A stretch of DNA of 64,000 bases from Dyadobacter frigoris (lineage in GTDB: Bacteria; Bacteroidota; Bacteroidia; Cytophagales; Spirosomataceae), in contig NZ_SZVO01000003.1 of the NCBI RefSeq assembly GCF_005280585.1, positions 372,001-436,000 on the forward strand, read 5' to 3'. Below are positions 43,760-53,066 of the stretch, piece by piece (positions within the stretch are counted from its first letter, which is position 1; each line of letters opens with the position of its first letter). Under the pieces are notes generated by a model that was not told where the DNA came from, did no database searches, and saw only the letters and a list, made by a program, of their open reading frames with translations. The position numbers and the translations under genes are program-made.

Positions 43760-44995
43760 CTAACTTCTTTCCTCCCAAACCTGGGCCAGGTTTACAATAA
43801 CCTCAACCGCTTTTTCCATATCCTGAACAGAAACCCATTCCAATCGTGAATGAAATGCATGTTCGCCAGCAAATATATTGGGGCACGGTAAACCCATAAA
43901 TGACAATCTCGATCCGTCCGTTCCGCCACGGATACTTCTCGTAATTGGATTTAATCCTGAACGTTTCATCGCTTCCCTGGCATTTTCAATGACCTGAGGA
44001 TGCCTGCTAAGGATCTCCTTCATATTCCGATATTGCTCCGTTACCTTAAATTCACTTTTCGAGTTCGGATAATTGGCCATTACATTATCCAGAATTTTTT
44101 TCAGCAAAGCTTCTTTTTCATGCAAACCTGCTTCATTGAAATCGCGGATAATAAAATCGATCACCACTTTTTCCTGAATTCCCCCGATATGTCCCGGATG
44201 AATAAATCCTTCTTTTCCTTCCGTAGTTTCTGGCGAAAGAGAACCTTTTGGTAAAGCTGCCAGAATCTCACCTGCGATTTTTATCGCATTTTCAAGCTTT
44301 CCGATTGCATATCCCGGGTGCGTACTCACCCCGTGAATCGTGATTTTAACACCGTCCGCAGAAAATGTTTCATCCTCCATGGTCCCTACTGCTTCTCCGT
44401 CCACCGTGTAGCCGTAATCAGCCGCTAGTTTAACGAGATCCACTTTTTCAGTACCTCGTCCAACTTCTTCGTCCGGCGTGAAAAGAATTTTAATCACACC
44501 ATGTTTTATTCTCAAATCAGTAACTAAAATCTCCGCAGCCGCCATGATTTCAGCAACGCCGGCTTTGTTATCAGCCCCCAAAAGTGTGGTTCCGCTGGCC
44601 GTTACAATATCATTTCCAATCTGGTTTTTCAAATCCGGATGCTCCGAAACTTTGATCACCTGCTCGTTATCATCCGGTAAAACAATATCAGCCCCGTCCC
44701 ATTTCTGGTGCACGATCGGTTCTACGTTTGCACCCGTTACGTCCGGAGAAGTATCAACATGGGAACAAAAACAAATGACCGGAATATTTTCCTTGTTGGA
44801 ATTGGCCGGAATTGTAGCATAAACATATCCATGTCCATCCAGATGAGCATCTTCAATACCCAGTTCCTGCAATTCAACAACAAGCTGATTACTCAGGTCC
44901 CGTTGTTTTTCCGTACTTGGAAAACTTGTAGACTGCGGATCAGATTGTGTATCAACCTGAACATAACTAAGAAACCGGTTTAGAACGGAAGACAT
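43760..44995 (-). CDS. pepT: Peptidase T (tripeptide aminopeptidase)
   Basis: A 411-residue cytosolic M20 zinc peptidase that removes N-terminal residues from tripeptides. Landmarks are FLSYVQVDTQSDP, FCSHVDTSPDV (His/Asp), LGADNKAGVAEI (Asp bridge), FTPDEEVGRG (Glu-Glu) and VDGEAVGTMEDETFSADG. The long lid-domain insert contains GVSTHPGYAIGKLENAIKIA, and a late His in FAGEHAFHSRLEW completes the site. All ligands and the usual length are present. It is the first gene of a minus-strand run with the RNase H and methyltransferase genes. Confidence 0.95.
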   Translation of the reverse strand: MSSVLNRFLSYVQVDTQSDPQSTSFPSTEKQRDLSNQLVVELQELGIEDAHLDGHGYVYATIPANSNKENIPVICFCSHVDTSPDVTGANVEPIVHQKWDGADIVLPDDNEQVIKVSEHPDLKNQIGNDIVTASGTTLLGADNKAGVAEIMAAAEILVTDLRIKHGVIKILFTPDEEVGRGTEKVDLVKLAADYGYTVDGEAVGTMEDETFSADGVKITIHGVSTHPGYAIGKLENAIKIAGEILAALPKGSLSPETTEGKEGFIHPGHIGGIQEKVVIDFIIRDFNEAGLHEKEALLKKILDNVMANYPNSKSEFKVTEQYRNMKEILSRHPQVIENAREAMKRSGLNPITRSIRGGTDGSRLSFMGLPCPNIFAGEHAFHSRLEWVSVQDMEKAVEVIVNLAQVWEERS

Positions 44996-45037
44996 ATTTA
45001 CTCAAAATTAGAATGAATAATGACTATTAGAATTTCT

Positions 45038-45505
45038 TTATGAAGCGATAATTCCAGCCAGATCAGCCGGTGAATAATTGATATTTTTCAATGTTTTATC
45101 GTCAGCAGTGCGGTAAACAAGGTATTTACCATTGTCTTCTTTATAATAACATTCCGTACCTTTTGCATTGTAATGTGCCACAGTTGCTTCCGCTTCTTCA
45201 ACGCTTATACAAGCTTTTGACATATTGGAACGCTGTACTTCATCAAACAATTCTCTGAACTTATTACCTAATCCAAATTCAAGAACCGCACCCGAAAGTA
45301 CATATTGAAGATCGCAAAGGGCGTCTGCAATTTCTACAAGATCCTTTTCAAGAATCGCCACTTCCAGCTCTTTCAATTCCTCAGCCAAAAGTGCAACACG
45401 CAAACGGCTGCGGTCTTCGGATGGAATTGTTGGTGTTTCAAGAATCGGATGTTTGAATGTTGTATGAAATTCAGCGACCTGGTTAAGACTATCTAATTGT
45501 TGCAT
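45038..45505 (-). CDS. MazG-like NTP pyrophosphohydrolase
   Basis: A 155-residue all-alpha NTP-PPase. The metal motif EELKELEVAILEKDLVEIADALCDLQYVL (residues 36-64) shows the EE..E...E..D pattern, and a tail (YHNAKGTECYYKEDN-like) follows that is common to phage and bacterial MazG-like proteins. It clears non-canonical nucleoside triphosphates. A ribosyl-ATP pyrophosphatase (HisE-like) role is less likely without his genes nearby. Intact and alone between pepT and marC-like genes. Confidence 0.8.
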   Translation of the reverse strand: MQQLDSLNQVAEFHTTFKHPILETPTIPSEDRSRLRVALLAEELKELEVAILEKDLVEIADALCDLQYVLSGAVLEFGLGNKFRELFDEVQRSNMSKACISVEEAEATVAHYNAKGTECYYKEDNGKYLVYRTADDKTLKNINYSPADLAGIIAS

Positions 45506-45566
45506 TTTATTACCTGTATTTATTATTAAAAATTTAATAATCAGTTAGTTAAACCAACTTTCTGAT

Positions 45567-46136
45567 TTATATAATAAGATTCGTTTTGAAAAGTTTGATC
45601 GCAATCGCCAGCAGGATTATTCCAAAAACCTTGCGAAGAATATCCGTTCCGCCTTGTCCCAGTTTGCTTTCAATCCAATAGGATGATTTTAAAACGAGAT
45701 AAACGAAAAACAAATTGAGAAGCACACCTACTAAAATATTATTAATTTCATAGGTTGTGCGTAAAGCTAAAAGGGTCGTCATCGTACCGGCTCCGGCAAT
45801 AATCGGGAAAGCGATGGGGACAATCGATGCGGCACTCACACTGATATTATCGTGCTTAAAAATATTTCTCCCAAGAATCATTTCCAAACCCAAAAGAAAC
45901 AAAATAATAGCGCCGGCAACAGCAAATGAAGCTACATCCACGCCAAAAAGACTTAAAAGCCTTTCTCCCAGAAACAAAAAAGAGATCATGATTGCTCCTG
46001 CGGCAAGTGTCGCTTTCTCCGATTCAATTTTCCCTAATTTCTTTCGAAAATCAACAATAATGGGAATTGAACCCAGCACATCGATCACCGAAAAGAGAAT
46101 CAGCGTTACCGAAAGTATTTCTTTGACATTGAACAT
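45567..46136 (-). CDS. MarC family membrane protein
   Basis: A 189-residue protein with six membrane helices. ILFSVIDVLGSIPIIVDF starts helix 1, VAGAIILFLLGLEMILG follows in the middle and PIAFPIIAGAGTMTTLLAL is the conserved P..AGPG-like loop of MarC/YhgN proteins. The ATG at 46,136 was chosen since the frame extending to 46,166 adds a non-homologous polar stretch. Function is unresolved despite the old multiple-antibiotic resistance name. Confidence 0.85.
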   Translation of the reverse strand: MFNVKEILSVTLILFSVIDVLGSIPIIVDFRKKLGKIESEKATLAAGAIMISFLFLGERLLSLFGVDVASFAVAGAIILFLLGLEMILGRNIFKHDNISVSAASIVPIAFPIIAGAGTMTTLLALRTTYEINNILVGVLLNLFFVYLVLKSSYWIESKLGQGGTDILRKVFGIILLAIAIKLFKTNLII

Positions 46137-46229
46137 TGCGACACCAATTCGAGGATTAAGCCGCAAAGTTGAACAAAACAGACTGCTTACACAAACCTTT
46201 TGTCGGAAGCCTGTCGAAATAAATATGGT

Positions 46230-46931
46230 TTACGCAATACCATTAGGAAGAAAATTTAAAAAAGTATTGAATTGCTTTTTGTATTTCTCCTCGTTGATCC
46301 TGTAATAAAAAGCGCCTTTTTTGGAAAATCCTTTTTGCTTTTCATCCAGTTTGACAAGTAAATGGGTCGATAGTAATTTCCTGCTGAAATTTCTTTTATC
46401 CAATTCGGCTCCAAAAATCGCTTCGTATAACTTCTGTAATTGCGGGATTGTAAATTTTTCAGGAAGCAGTTCAAAACCAATCGGATGCTGGGAAGCTTTA
46501 TAACGTAAATGTTCAATCGCCATTTCGACCATAGCGCTGTGATCAAACAGTAATTGCGGTAATTCCTGCATGGAAAACCACTGAGCTTCAAAGTTTTTCG
46601 AGATTTTATGATCGTAATCTTCAACGTTGATCAGCGCAAAATAAGCAACAGAAACCGTACGTTCAACAGGATCACGCATAGGATTCCCAAACGTATGCAA
46701 CTGTTCAAGATATATATCGGTAAGGCTCGTCAATTCAAAAAGAATACGGTTTGAAGCCTGTTCCAGACTTTCCTCGGGCTGTACCCATCCCCCCATTAAA
46801 GACCAGGTGTGATGCTCATCTTCAATACCGCGCTTTACCAGTAATAATTTTAATTCATGACCGTCAAATCCAAAAATAATGGAATCGAGGGCCACCAGAC
46901 ACTTTGTTTGTGTCTGGTATTGATGCAACAT
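46230..46931 (-). CDS. Nudix-related transcriptional regulator (NrtR/AraR-like)
   Basis: A 233-residue two-domain protein. The N-terminal Nudix fold (about 10-145) has GGWVQPEESLEQASNRILFEL in place of a full GX5EX7REUXEEXGU box; the key REXXEE is RILFEL, so hydrolysis is unlikely and the domain probably senses a ligand. The C-terminal part (about 150-225; TIPQLQKLYEAIFGAELDKRNFSRKLL) is a winged helix. Bacteroidota regulators of this type (AraR-like) sense sugars; here the ligand is unknown. The ATG at 46,931 is preferred over a GTG four codons upstream. Flanking genes give no clear target. Confidence 0.85.
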   Translation of the reverse strand: MLHQYQTQTKCLVALDSIIFGFDGHELKLLLVKRGIEDEHHTWSLMGGWVQPEESLEQASNRILFELTSLTDIYLEQLHTFGNPMRDPVERTVSVAYFALINVEDYDHKISKNFEAQWFSMQELPQLLFDHSAMVEMAIEHLRYKASQHPIGFELLPEKFTIPQLQKLYEAIFGAELDKRNFSRKLLSTHLLVKLDEKQKGFSKKGAFYYRINEEKYKKQFNTFLNFLPNGIA

Positions 46932-47010
46932 ATCTATTAACACGATGGTGTTTCTGAGAATTGAGTAAAAGACATTTAAACTAATAAATACAATTTGTCC
47001 GTATTACTAC

Positions 47011-48075
47011 TCATCCGGCAGTTTCGGAATAAGTTTTCAGGAAAACTTTTAGCTGATTGATTTCATCCAAAGTAATAGCAGGGAAATTGGCGATACGAAA
47101 ACTGGTTTCTTTCCAGGAACCATATCCGTTTCCCAGCATAATACCATTTTCTGTAGCCGCTTTTTTTATTGCAGCGATTTGTTGTTTTTCTCCCGAAACT
47201 GCAATAACAGTATCTGACCGAACTTCTTCATTTTCAACCAGAACCTTATAGCCGGATTTTGACAAAAACTGATACCAATCTTTTGCCCGGTCTTTCATTT
47301 GAACCGAAATTTCTGAAAGCATTTCCACTTGCTGCATTACGCGGCCAGCCAGGTAAATTCCCAGCGCATTGGGCGTATAAGGCGTTTGATATTTCAAAAA
47401 GTTATCACGAACAAAAAGCAAACTGTTGTAATGATCGCGCTCTCCAATTTTTTCAGCCTGTTGAACAGCTTTCGGAGAAACTATCATTACGCTTAATCCA
47501 GCCGGCAAACCAAAACATTTTTGTACAGAAGCATACCAGACATCCGCTTCTTTCCACGGAAAAACGACTCCCGCCATAGAAGAAGTCGCATCGACTGTGA
47601 TAATTTTTTCGGTCAGTTTTCTTAATTCTTCAAAAAATGAATCCGGTAAAGCAGTTCCGTTTGACGTTTCATTATGCGTTAAACAAATCGCATCGCTATC
47701 CTGATATCCAATAATATCAGCTATTTTGGGCAAAGAATTTAAGTCAAAAAATAAACCACTTGAGGCCGGTTTTATCTTCTGGGTATATTCCATCCATTTC
47801 TCCCCGAATGCGCCGTTGAAAACATGAAGACTTTTTGTTTCAACCAGTGATTGCGCTATAATTTCCCAGCATTCCGTAGCTGACGAGCAAAAATACACTT
47901 CATAATCCGCCGGAATTTCCAGTTTCAGTTTCATCGTTTCAATCGTCTCTTTGAGCATCTTCATAAAAGGCTCACTGCGATGATTAACGCTTAAAATTCC
48001 ACTTTTATAAGCATCAGATAAATAATGCTCAATTTCTGGATAAACTTTTGACGGGCCTGGATAAAAGGTAATCAT
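47011..48075 (-). CDS. Class V aminotransferase (phosphoserine/alanine-glyoxylate type)
   Basis: A 354-residue PLP enzyme. Landmarks are YPGPSKVYPEI at the start, HRSEPFMKML, CSSATECWEIIAQS (phosphate cup), THNETSNGTALP, VDATSSMAGVVFP and the PLP-lysine site SVQKCFGLPAG (Lys near residue 189). The C-terminal domain ends SFRIANFPAITLDEINQL. SerC-like or alanine-glyoxylate function is possible; no serA or serB is adjacent to decide. It is intact and alone. Confidence 0.85.
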   Translation of the reverse strand: MITFYPGPSKVYPEIEHYLSDAYKSGILSVNHRSEPFMKMLKETIETMKLKLEIPADYEVYFCSSATECWEIIAQSLVETKSLHVFNGAFGEKWMEYTQKIKPASSGLFFDLNSLPKIADIIGYQDSDAICLTHNETSNGTALPDSFFEELRKLTEKIITVDATSSMAGVVFPWKEADVWYASVQKCFGLPAGLSVMIVSPKAVQQAEKIGERDHYNSLLFVRDNFLKYQTPYTPNALGIYLAGRVMQQVEMLSEISVQMKDRAKDWYQFLSKSGYKVLVENEEVRSDTVIAVSGEKQQIAAIKKAATENGIMLGNGYGSWKETSFRIANFPAITLDEINQLKVFLKTYSETAG

Positions 48076-48211
48076 GAGGTTAATATTTTAACAAACGTGC
48101 GGTTTGATTGTATTTATGTTTTAAAATCTCAATTTAAACAAAGCAGGTTCTTCATCATATTAAACAGAGATGATTAAAAATCAATTCTGTTTATTTAGAT
48201 AAAGAACCTTC

Positions 48212-48439
48212 TTATGTCACCCTTTCAGGGTTTTGAAATGTCGATAGCAGCTAAATTTTCTACAATACTATCACCCCGTCGGGGTTTTCATTCCAATGAT
48301 ATTTTATGTGTTAGTAATCAAAAATTAGAAACGGAAGATGTCTGCCATTTTATCCTCCGAATAACAATCCCGAAGGGATGACATTATTATAGAAAAAAAT
48401 CGATTTGAGCCTGATGAAAACCCTGAAAGGGTGACATAA
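48212..48439. repeat. 228-bp element with perfect 23-bp inverted ends
   Basis: The 23 bases at 48,212-48,234 (TTATGTCACCCTTTCAGGG and onward) recur as the exact complement at 48,417-48,439. Between them lie two more copies of the same kind, one in each direction (CACCCCGTCGGGG near 48,272; AATCCCGAAGGGATGAC near 48,366). This is the layout of a REP/BIME or a MITE. The element fills most of the 417-base gap between the aminotransferase and dapA; I see no gene in it. Confidence 0.7.
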
Positions 48440-48492
48440 TACATTCAACCAATCACAAAACCTGTCAACAAATTGAACGGTTAAAAAAAGAA

Positions 48493-49383
48493 TTAAATAA
48501 ACCCTTCCCGAACCATCGCTTTTTCTAATTTTTCACCCAATTCCGCTGATGCTTTCAACAAAGGCAAACGTACTTCCGAACCACAAATACCTTTAATTTC
48601 AAGGCATTTTTTTATACCAACCGGATTTGACTCAACATATAACAAGGTATCAAATTCCAGAAATGCCAACTGCAAAGCCGCGGCATCCTTGAAATTCCCT
48701 TCCAGTGCGTGCCAGGTCAAATCCGTAAATTCACGTGGAAAAGCATTTGCAATCACAGAAATCACTCCGTGCCAGCCTACACTTACCATCGTCGTTACCA
48801 GATTATCGTCACCCGAAAGCAAAATAAAATCCTTTGGTGCCTTTGCAGCAAGTTCCATGCTTTGTTCAATACTTCCGCCTGCATCTTTAATTCCGATAAT
48901 GTTCGGATGTTCAGCAAGTTTCAGTATTGTTTCCGCTTTCATGTTGATAACCGTGCGGCCAGGAACATTGTAAAGCAAAACGGGCACAGGAGAAGCGTCA
49001 GCAATGGCAGTAAAATGCGCGATAATTCCTTCCTGCGTTGGTTTATTATAATATGGACAAACAGACAAAATCGCGTCTACACCAGTCAGGTCCGTCTTTC
49101 GGATCGTTTCCAAAACTGCTCTGGTATCATTTCCGCCCAAGCCATACACAATCGGAAGTTCCTTTATGTTGTGCTTCTTTGAAAATGCCAGAATTTCGTT
49201 TTTTTCCTCTGTCGAGATCGTAGGCGATTCGCCGGTTGTGCCCTGCACGACCAGATAATCCACACCTCCCTCAGACACGAATTCGATTAACTTTCTTAAA
49301 CCAGCGTAGTCAATTTCCTGATGCTCATCAAAGGGTGTAATCAGCGCTGCTCCGACTCCTTTGAAACGTTCGTCCAATGGCAT
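48493..49383 (-). CDS. dapA: 4-hydroxy-tetrahydrodipicolinate synthase
   Basis: A 296-residue TIM-barrel lyase condensing pyruvate with aspartate semialdehyde in lysine/diaminopimelate synthesis. Landmarks are GTTGESPTIS near 46, LLYNVPGRTVINM (Tyr of the proton relay) and GIKDAGGSIEQ (Schiff-base Lys near 164). Length is standard. It lies 62 bases downstream of ligA in the same direction. Confidence 0.95.
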   Translation of the reverse strand: MPLDERFKGVGAALITPFDEHQEIDYAGLRKLIEFVSEGGVDYLVVQGTTGESPTISTEEKNEILAFSKKHNIKELPIVYGLGGNDTRAVLETIRKTDLTGVDAILSVCPYYNKPTQEGIIAHFTAIADASPVPVLLYNVPGRTVINMKAETILKLAEHPNIIGIKDAGGSIEQSMELAAKAPKDFILLSGDDNLVTTMVSVGWHGVISVIANAFPREFTDLTWHALEGNFKDAAALQLAFLEFDTLLYVESNPVGIKKCLEIKGICGSEVRLPLLKASAELGEKLEKAMVREGFI

Positions 49384-49445
49384 TATTTCTTATATAATTA
49401 TTGATTTTAAAACACAAAGTTAGTTACCTGACTCAATTTCCTTCA

Positions 49446-51533
49446 TCATTTCTCAATCATTCCTAAAAATTCTTCTTCTGACAAGATCGTAACCCCCAGT
49501 TTTCTTGCCTTTTCCAGCTTGGATGGACCCATATTATCTCCTGCCAAAAGGAAGTTTAGCTTTCCTGAAACACCACTTAAAATCCGTCCTGCGTTAGATT
49601 CAATTTTATGTTTCAGCTCATCCCGATCAAAATTTGCAAATACTCCGGAAATTACAAACGTTTTGCCTTCCAGCAGATTACTTTCCATTTCAACAGGTTT
49701 GTCATCCGTTGTCATTTGCAAACCTGCCTTTTCCAGACGCTCCATGACCAGCTGGTTTTCCTGAACTGAAAAATAGGCAATTACACTTTGGGCAATTCTT
49801 CCTCCGATTTCGGGTACATTAACTAAATCTTCATAAGTGGCGGAACGAAGCGCGGTAATATTTTTGAAATATGCGGCCAGTTTTTCAGCTACCGTCGCAC
49901 CTACAAAGCGAATCCCCAGTCCAAATAATACATTTTTAAAAGGCGCAGCTTTGGAAAGTTCAAGTCCTTTCAGAATATTTTCGACCGTTTTTTCTCTGAA
50001 ACTTATCTTCTTCGATTTCCCGGTTTCTTCATTGACAATATTTTTTTCAAGACCTAGTAATTTTTCATAGGTCAGATCGTATAAATCTGCCGGTGTTCTT
50101 ACCAGTTGGGTATCAAAAAGTAATTCAATTTTACCTTCACCCAGACTATCAATATTCATGGCTTTACGGTGAATAAAATGTTCGATGCGGCCTTTTAATT
50201 GAGGTGGACAAGCACTGTCGTTTGGGCAATAATAGGCGACTTCACCTTCATTTCTGGCCAAAAGGGAACCGCATTCAGGACAATTGGTTGGAAAAGCAAT
50301 ATGCTCGGTTGTGAATAAACCACGTTTTGTTACATCCACACCTGTTATTTTTGGAATAATTTCTCCGCTTTTTTCAACAAAAACAGTATCGCCCAACTGA
50401 ATATCCAGACGCTCCATTTCATTGGCATTATGAAGCGTTGCACGTTTCACATACGTGCCAGACAAATGGACGCCTTTGACTTTGTTATAAGGAACGGTGC
50501 GTTCGCTTTCTGCGCATAAATTCGCTACGGGAGTAACGTTTCCTGTTCTTCCAACCTGAAAATTAACCGATCTCAAAATGGCAGGTTTATTCTCTGCTTT
50601 ATATTTAAATGATATCGCCCAACGCGGACTTTTTGCAGTGAAACCTAATTCACGCTGTTGTTCAAAGGAATTTATTTTGATCACAATCCCATCTGTTGCA
50701 AGCGGAAGCGTCGCACGTTTTTCTTCCCATTCATGGATGTACACGATCACGTCATCAATATTATCCACTTTTTTCCAACCCGGCGAAGTATTAAAACCCC
50801 ATGATTTTAGTGCAAGTAAACTTTCTTCATGACTGGCAAAAATCGTCTCATCGCTTAAAAAAGAATAAATATAGCAGTCCAGCGCACGTCTGGCTGTTTC
50901 AGCAGAATCCTGTAATTTGAAGGAACCCGACGCAGCGTTGCGCGGATTAGCATATTGATTCACACCCAATGCTTCCATATCTTCATTCAGCTTTTGAAAC
51001 GATTGAAAAGGCATAAAACCTTCGCCGCGGATTTCAAAAATCGGGGGTACTTTATCGGCCTTTACACGTAAAGGAAGCGATTTGATCGTTTTCACATTAT
51101 TGGTAATTTCATCTCCACGTGTACCATCACCACGTGTTACGCCTCTTACCAAAACGCCATTTTCATATGTAAAACTCAATGAAATACCATCAAATTTCAG
51201 CTCACAAATATATTCATAAGCCTCTCCATCAAGCCCTTTCCGAACGCGTTCATCAAAATCACGAAGTTCCTGCTCGTTGTAAGTATTATCGAGCGACAGC
51301 ATCGGATAGCGGTGATACACGGCATTAAAATTCTTTGTTACCGTCCCTCCTACCCGCTGGGTTGGCGAATCGCTGCGTTTAAAATCCGGAAATTCATTTT
51401 CAAGTTTGGCCAGTTCTTTCAATAAAATATCGAAATCGAAATCCGAAATTTCAGAAATGCTTTCCTGATAATATTGAAAATTGTAATGGTCAATCTGTTC
51501 GATCAGTTCGTTAATGCGTTCTTCCGGGTTCAT
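49446..51533 (-). CDS. ligA: NAD-dependent DNA ligase
   Basis: A 695-residue ligase sealing nicks in replication and repair. The adenylation motif CELKFDGISLSF carries the active Lys (near 115), then RGDGTRGDEITNN. The OB domain follows, then the C4 zinc finger (CPECGSL and YYCPNDSACP), helix-hairpin-helix motifs (FGLGIRFVGATVAEKL, NVPEIGGRIAQSVI) and a BRCT domain (LLEGKTFVISGVFANFDRDELK) to the end. All parts are present. Upstream lies the broken Uma2 gene on the other strand. Confidence 0.97.
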   Translation of the reverse strand: MNPEERINELIEQIDHYNFQYYQESISEISDFDFDILLKELAKLENEFPDFKRSDSPTQRVGGTVTKNFNAVYHRYPMLSLDNTYNEQELRDFDERVRKGLDGEAYEYICELKFDGISLSFTYENGVLVRGVTRGDGTRGDEITNNVKTIKSLPLRVKADKVPPIFEIRGEGFMPFQSFQKLNEDMEALGVNQYANPRNAASGSFKLQDSAETARRALDCYIYSFLSDETIFASHEESLLALKSWGFNTSPGWKKVDNIDDVIVYIHEWEEKRATLPLATDGIVIKINSFEQQRELGFTAKSPRWAISFKYKAENKPAILRSVNFQVGRTGNVTPVANLCAESERTVPYNKVKGVHLSGTYVKRATLHNANEMERLDIQLGDTVFVEKSGEIIPKITGVDVTKRGLFTTEHIAFPTNCPECGSLLARNEGEVAYYCPNDSACPPQLKGRIEHFIHRKAMNIDSLGEGKIELLFDTQLVRTPADLYDLTYEKLLGLEKNIVNEETGKSKKISFREKTVENILKGLELSKAAPFKNVLFGLGIRFVGATVAEKLAAYFKNITALRSATYEDLVNVPEIGGRIAQSVIAYFSVQENQLVMERLEKAGLQMTTDDKPVEMESNLLEGKTFVISGVFANFDRDELKHKIESNAGRILSGVSGKLNFLLAGDNMGPSKLEKARKLGVTILSEEEFLGMIEK

Positions 51534-51711
51534 GATATTTGGTGGCTTGCGGCTTGGTAATGGATTATTTTTGATGAAATGTTAATGCATTCTATTTGTA
51601 TTCTGGCACAAATTTAGTGTTTATTATATTTTTTGATGCATTGAAAGAATAACAGCTACCAGTGCACTTTCTTATCAGATTTCTGTATTTTCGTAAAAAA
51701 CATTTCTCATT

Positions 51712-52238
51712 ATGATTTACAAAGATGAAACCTTACTTCAAGACTGGAATTTGACACAAATCATTAATGGTAAGGAAATTATGTCCCCAAGCCCCAGAAT
51801 CCGTCATCAAAAAATTTCAAAAAAACTTCATAAAATAATTGAGAGTTTTGTCGAAAAAGGAAATCTAGGTGAAGTATTTATGCTCCTCTGGACGTTATTT
51901 TTGAGGAAAATATAAATCGTGTTCAACCCGATCTGATTTTTATCAGTCAAGAAAATTCAGAAATTGCCGCTGACGATTGGATTCGAGGCACACCGGACTT
52001 ATTGGTAGAAATAGTTTCAAAAAGTACTTTTCATATTGACACAGTTGAAAAAAAACAACTTTACGAAAAATTTGGGGTGAAAGAATATTGGATCGTTCTT
52101 CCTGAATACGACACTATTGAAATCTATTTTTTAAAAGATGGATATTTTAAATTATTTTCAAATGCAAGTGGCAGTCAGGTAATCGAATCCAGAATTTTAG
52201 CAGGCCTTCATTTCCAGGCTGATTTTTTATTTAGCTAG
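51712..52238 (+). pseudogene. Uma2 family (DUF820) endonuclease-like, one-base frameshift
   Basis: The first frame (MIYKDETLLQDWN, GKEIMSPSPRIRHQKIS, ending GNLGEVF) and the second (YAPLDVIFEE, QPDLIFISQEN, then GTPDLLVEIVSKST and KKQLYEKFGVKEYWIVLP) together form one Uma2-type PD-(D/E)XK protein of about 175 residues. The frames join at GTATTTATG near 51,877-51,884, where one T is lost. All catalytic-site motifs survive either side. The gene may be a recent pseudogene or the site of a sequencing error. Uma2 proteins are abundant and of unclear function. Confidence 0.75.
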
Positions 52239-52335
52239 ACAAAACCTCCATTTCCAGCCATTTTGCCCATTATTTTCATCTTACAGCAGAAATTCTTTAA
52301 ATTCGTCCGGATTTATAAATTACTGACCTGTCTCT

Positions 52336-52983
52336 ATGGCCTTCATTGCCCCTTCCATACTTGCTGCCGACTTTGCTAATCTGCAACGTGATGTTGAAAT
52401 GTTGAACGAAAGTGAAGCCGATTACATACATGTGGATATCATGGATGGCATGTTTGTTCCTAATATTTCGTTTGGATTCCCCGTTTGTGAGGCGATAAAC
52501 CGCTATGCAACCAAGCTGCTTGACGTCCATTTAATGATTGAACAACCGGACCGTTATCTTGAAAAATTCAGAGACGCAGGTGCCGCAATTTTAACGGTAC
52601 ATTATGAAGCGTGCCCGCATTTACACCGTACCGTTCAATTGATCAGGGAGTTAGGAGTTCTGCCAAGTGTAGCACTTAATCCGCATACTCCGGTTGAAAT
52701 GTTATCAGAAATATTGCCGGATCTTTCCCAGGTCTTGATCATGTCAGTCAATCCGGGATTTGGCGGACAAAAGTTTATTGAAAATACGTACAGAAAGATT
52801 TACAAGCTGAATTGCATGCGCGAAGAGCTTGGACTGGATTTCAAAATTGAAGTTGATGGAGGCGTAAACAATGATAACGCACGTTTTCTCGTTGAAAACG
52901 GAGCTGATGTTTTAGTGGCGGGAAGTTTTGTTTTCAATTCGACAAATCCGCTGGAAACGATTGCAGAGTTAAGAAAAAATTAA
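52336..52983 (+). CDS. rpe: Ribulose-phosphate 3-epimerase
   Basis: A 215-residue TIM-barrel enzyme interconverting ribulose 5-phosphate and xylulose 5-phosphate in the pentose phosphate pathway. Landmarks are IAPSILAADFANL, HVDIMDGMFVPNIS (metal His/Asp), LLDVHLMIEQPD, MSVNPGFGGQKFI and IEVDGGVNNDN. It is intact and starts at a clear ATG. It lies 6 kb upstream of the split transketolase, which acts on the same sugar pool. Confidence 0.96.
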   Translation: MAFIAPSILAADFANLQRDVEMLNESEADYIHVDIMDGMFVPNISFGFPVCEAINRYATKLLDVHLMIEQPDRYLEKFRDAGAAILTVHYEACPHLHRTVQLIRELGVLPSVALNPHTPVEMLSEILPDLSQVLIMSVNPGFGGQKFIENTYRKIYKLNCMREELGLDFKIEVDGGVNNDNARFLVENGADVLVAGSFVFNSTNPLETIAELRKN

Positions 52984-53066
52984 TGTCTAACCCATAACCC
53001 GCTCTACATGAATTATTATTTCACAAAAACCAATTTCAGCAGGAGGTTCAATAGCACATTGGACTT

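Noticed and set aside
45757..46305. A 182-codon frame opposite marC and the Nudix regulator
   Set aside because: It spans two good genes on the other strand and has the composition of a reverse frame.
48212..48439. Possible CRISPR array because of repeated units
   Set aside because: Only four units, in opposite directions, with unequal spacing and no cas genes; it is an inverted-repeat element.
53038..53046. AGGAGG-like Shine-Dalgarno before the DUF4038 gene
   Set aside because: It lies over 20 bases from the start codon, and Bacteroidota rarely use such sites, so it is probably chance.
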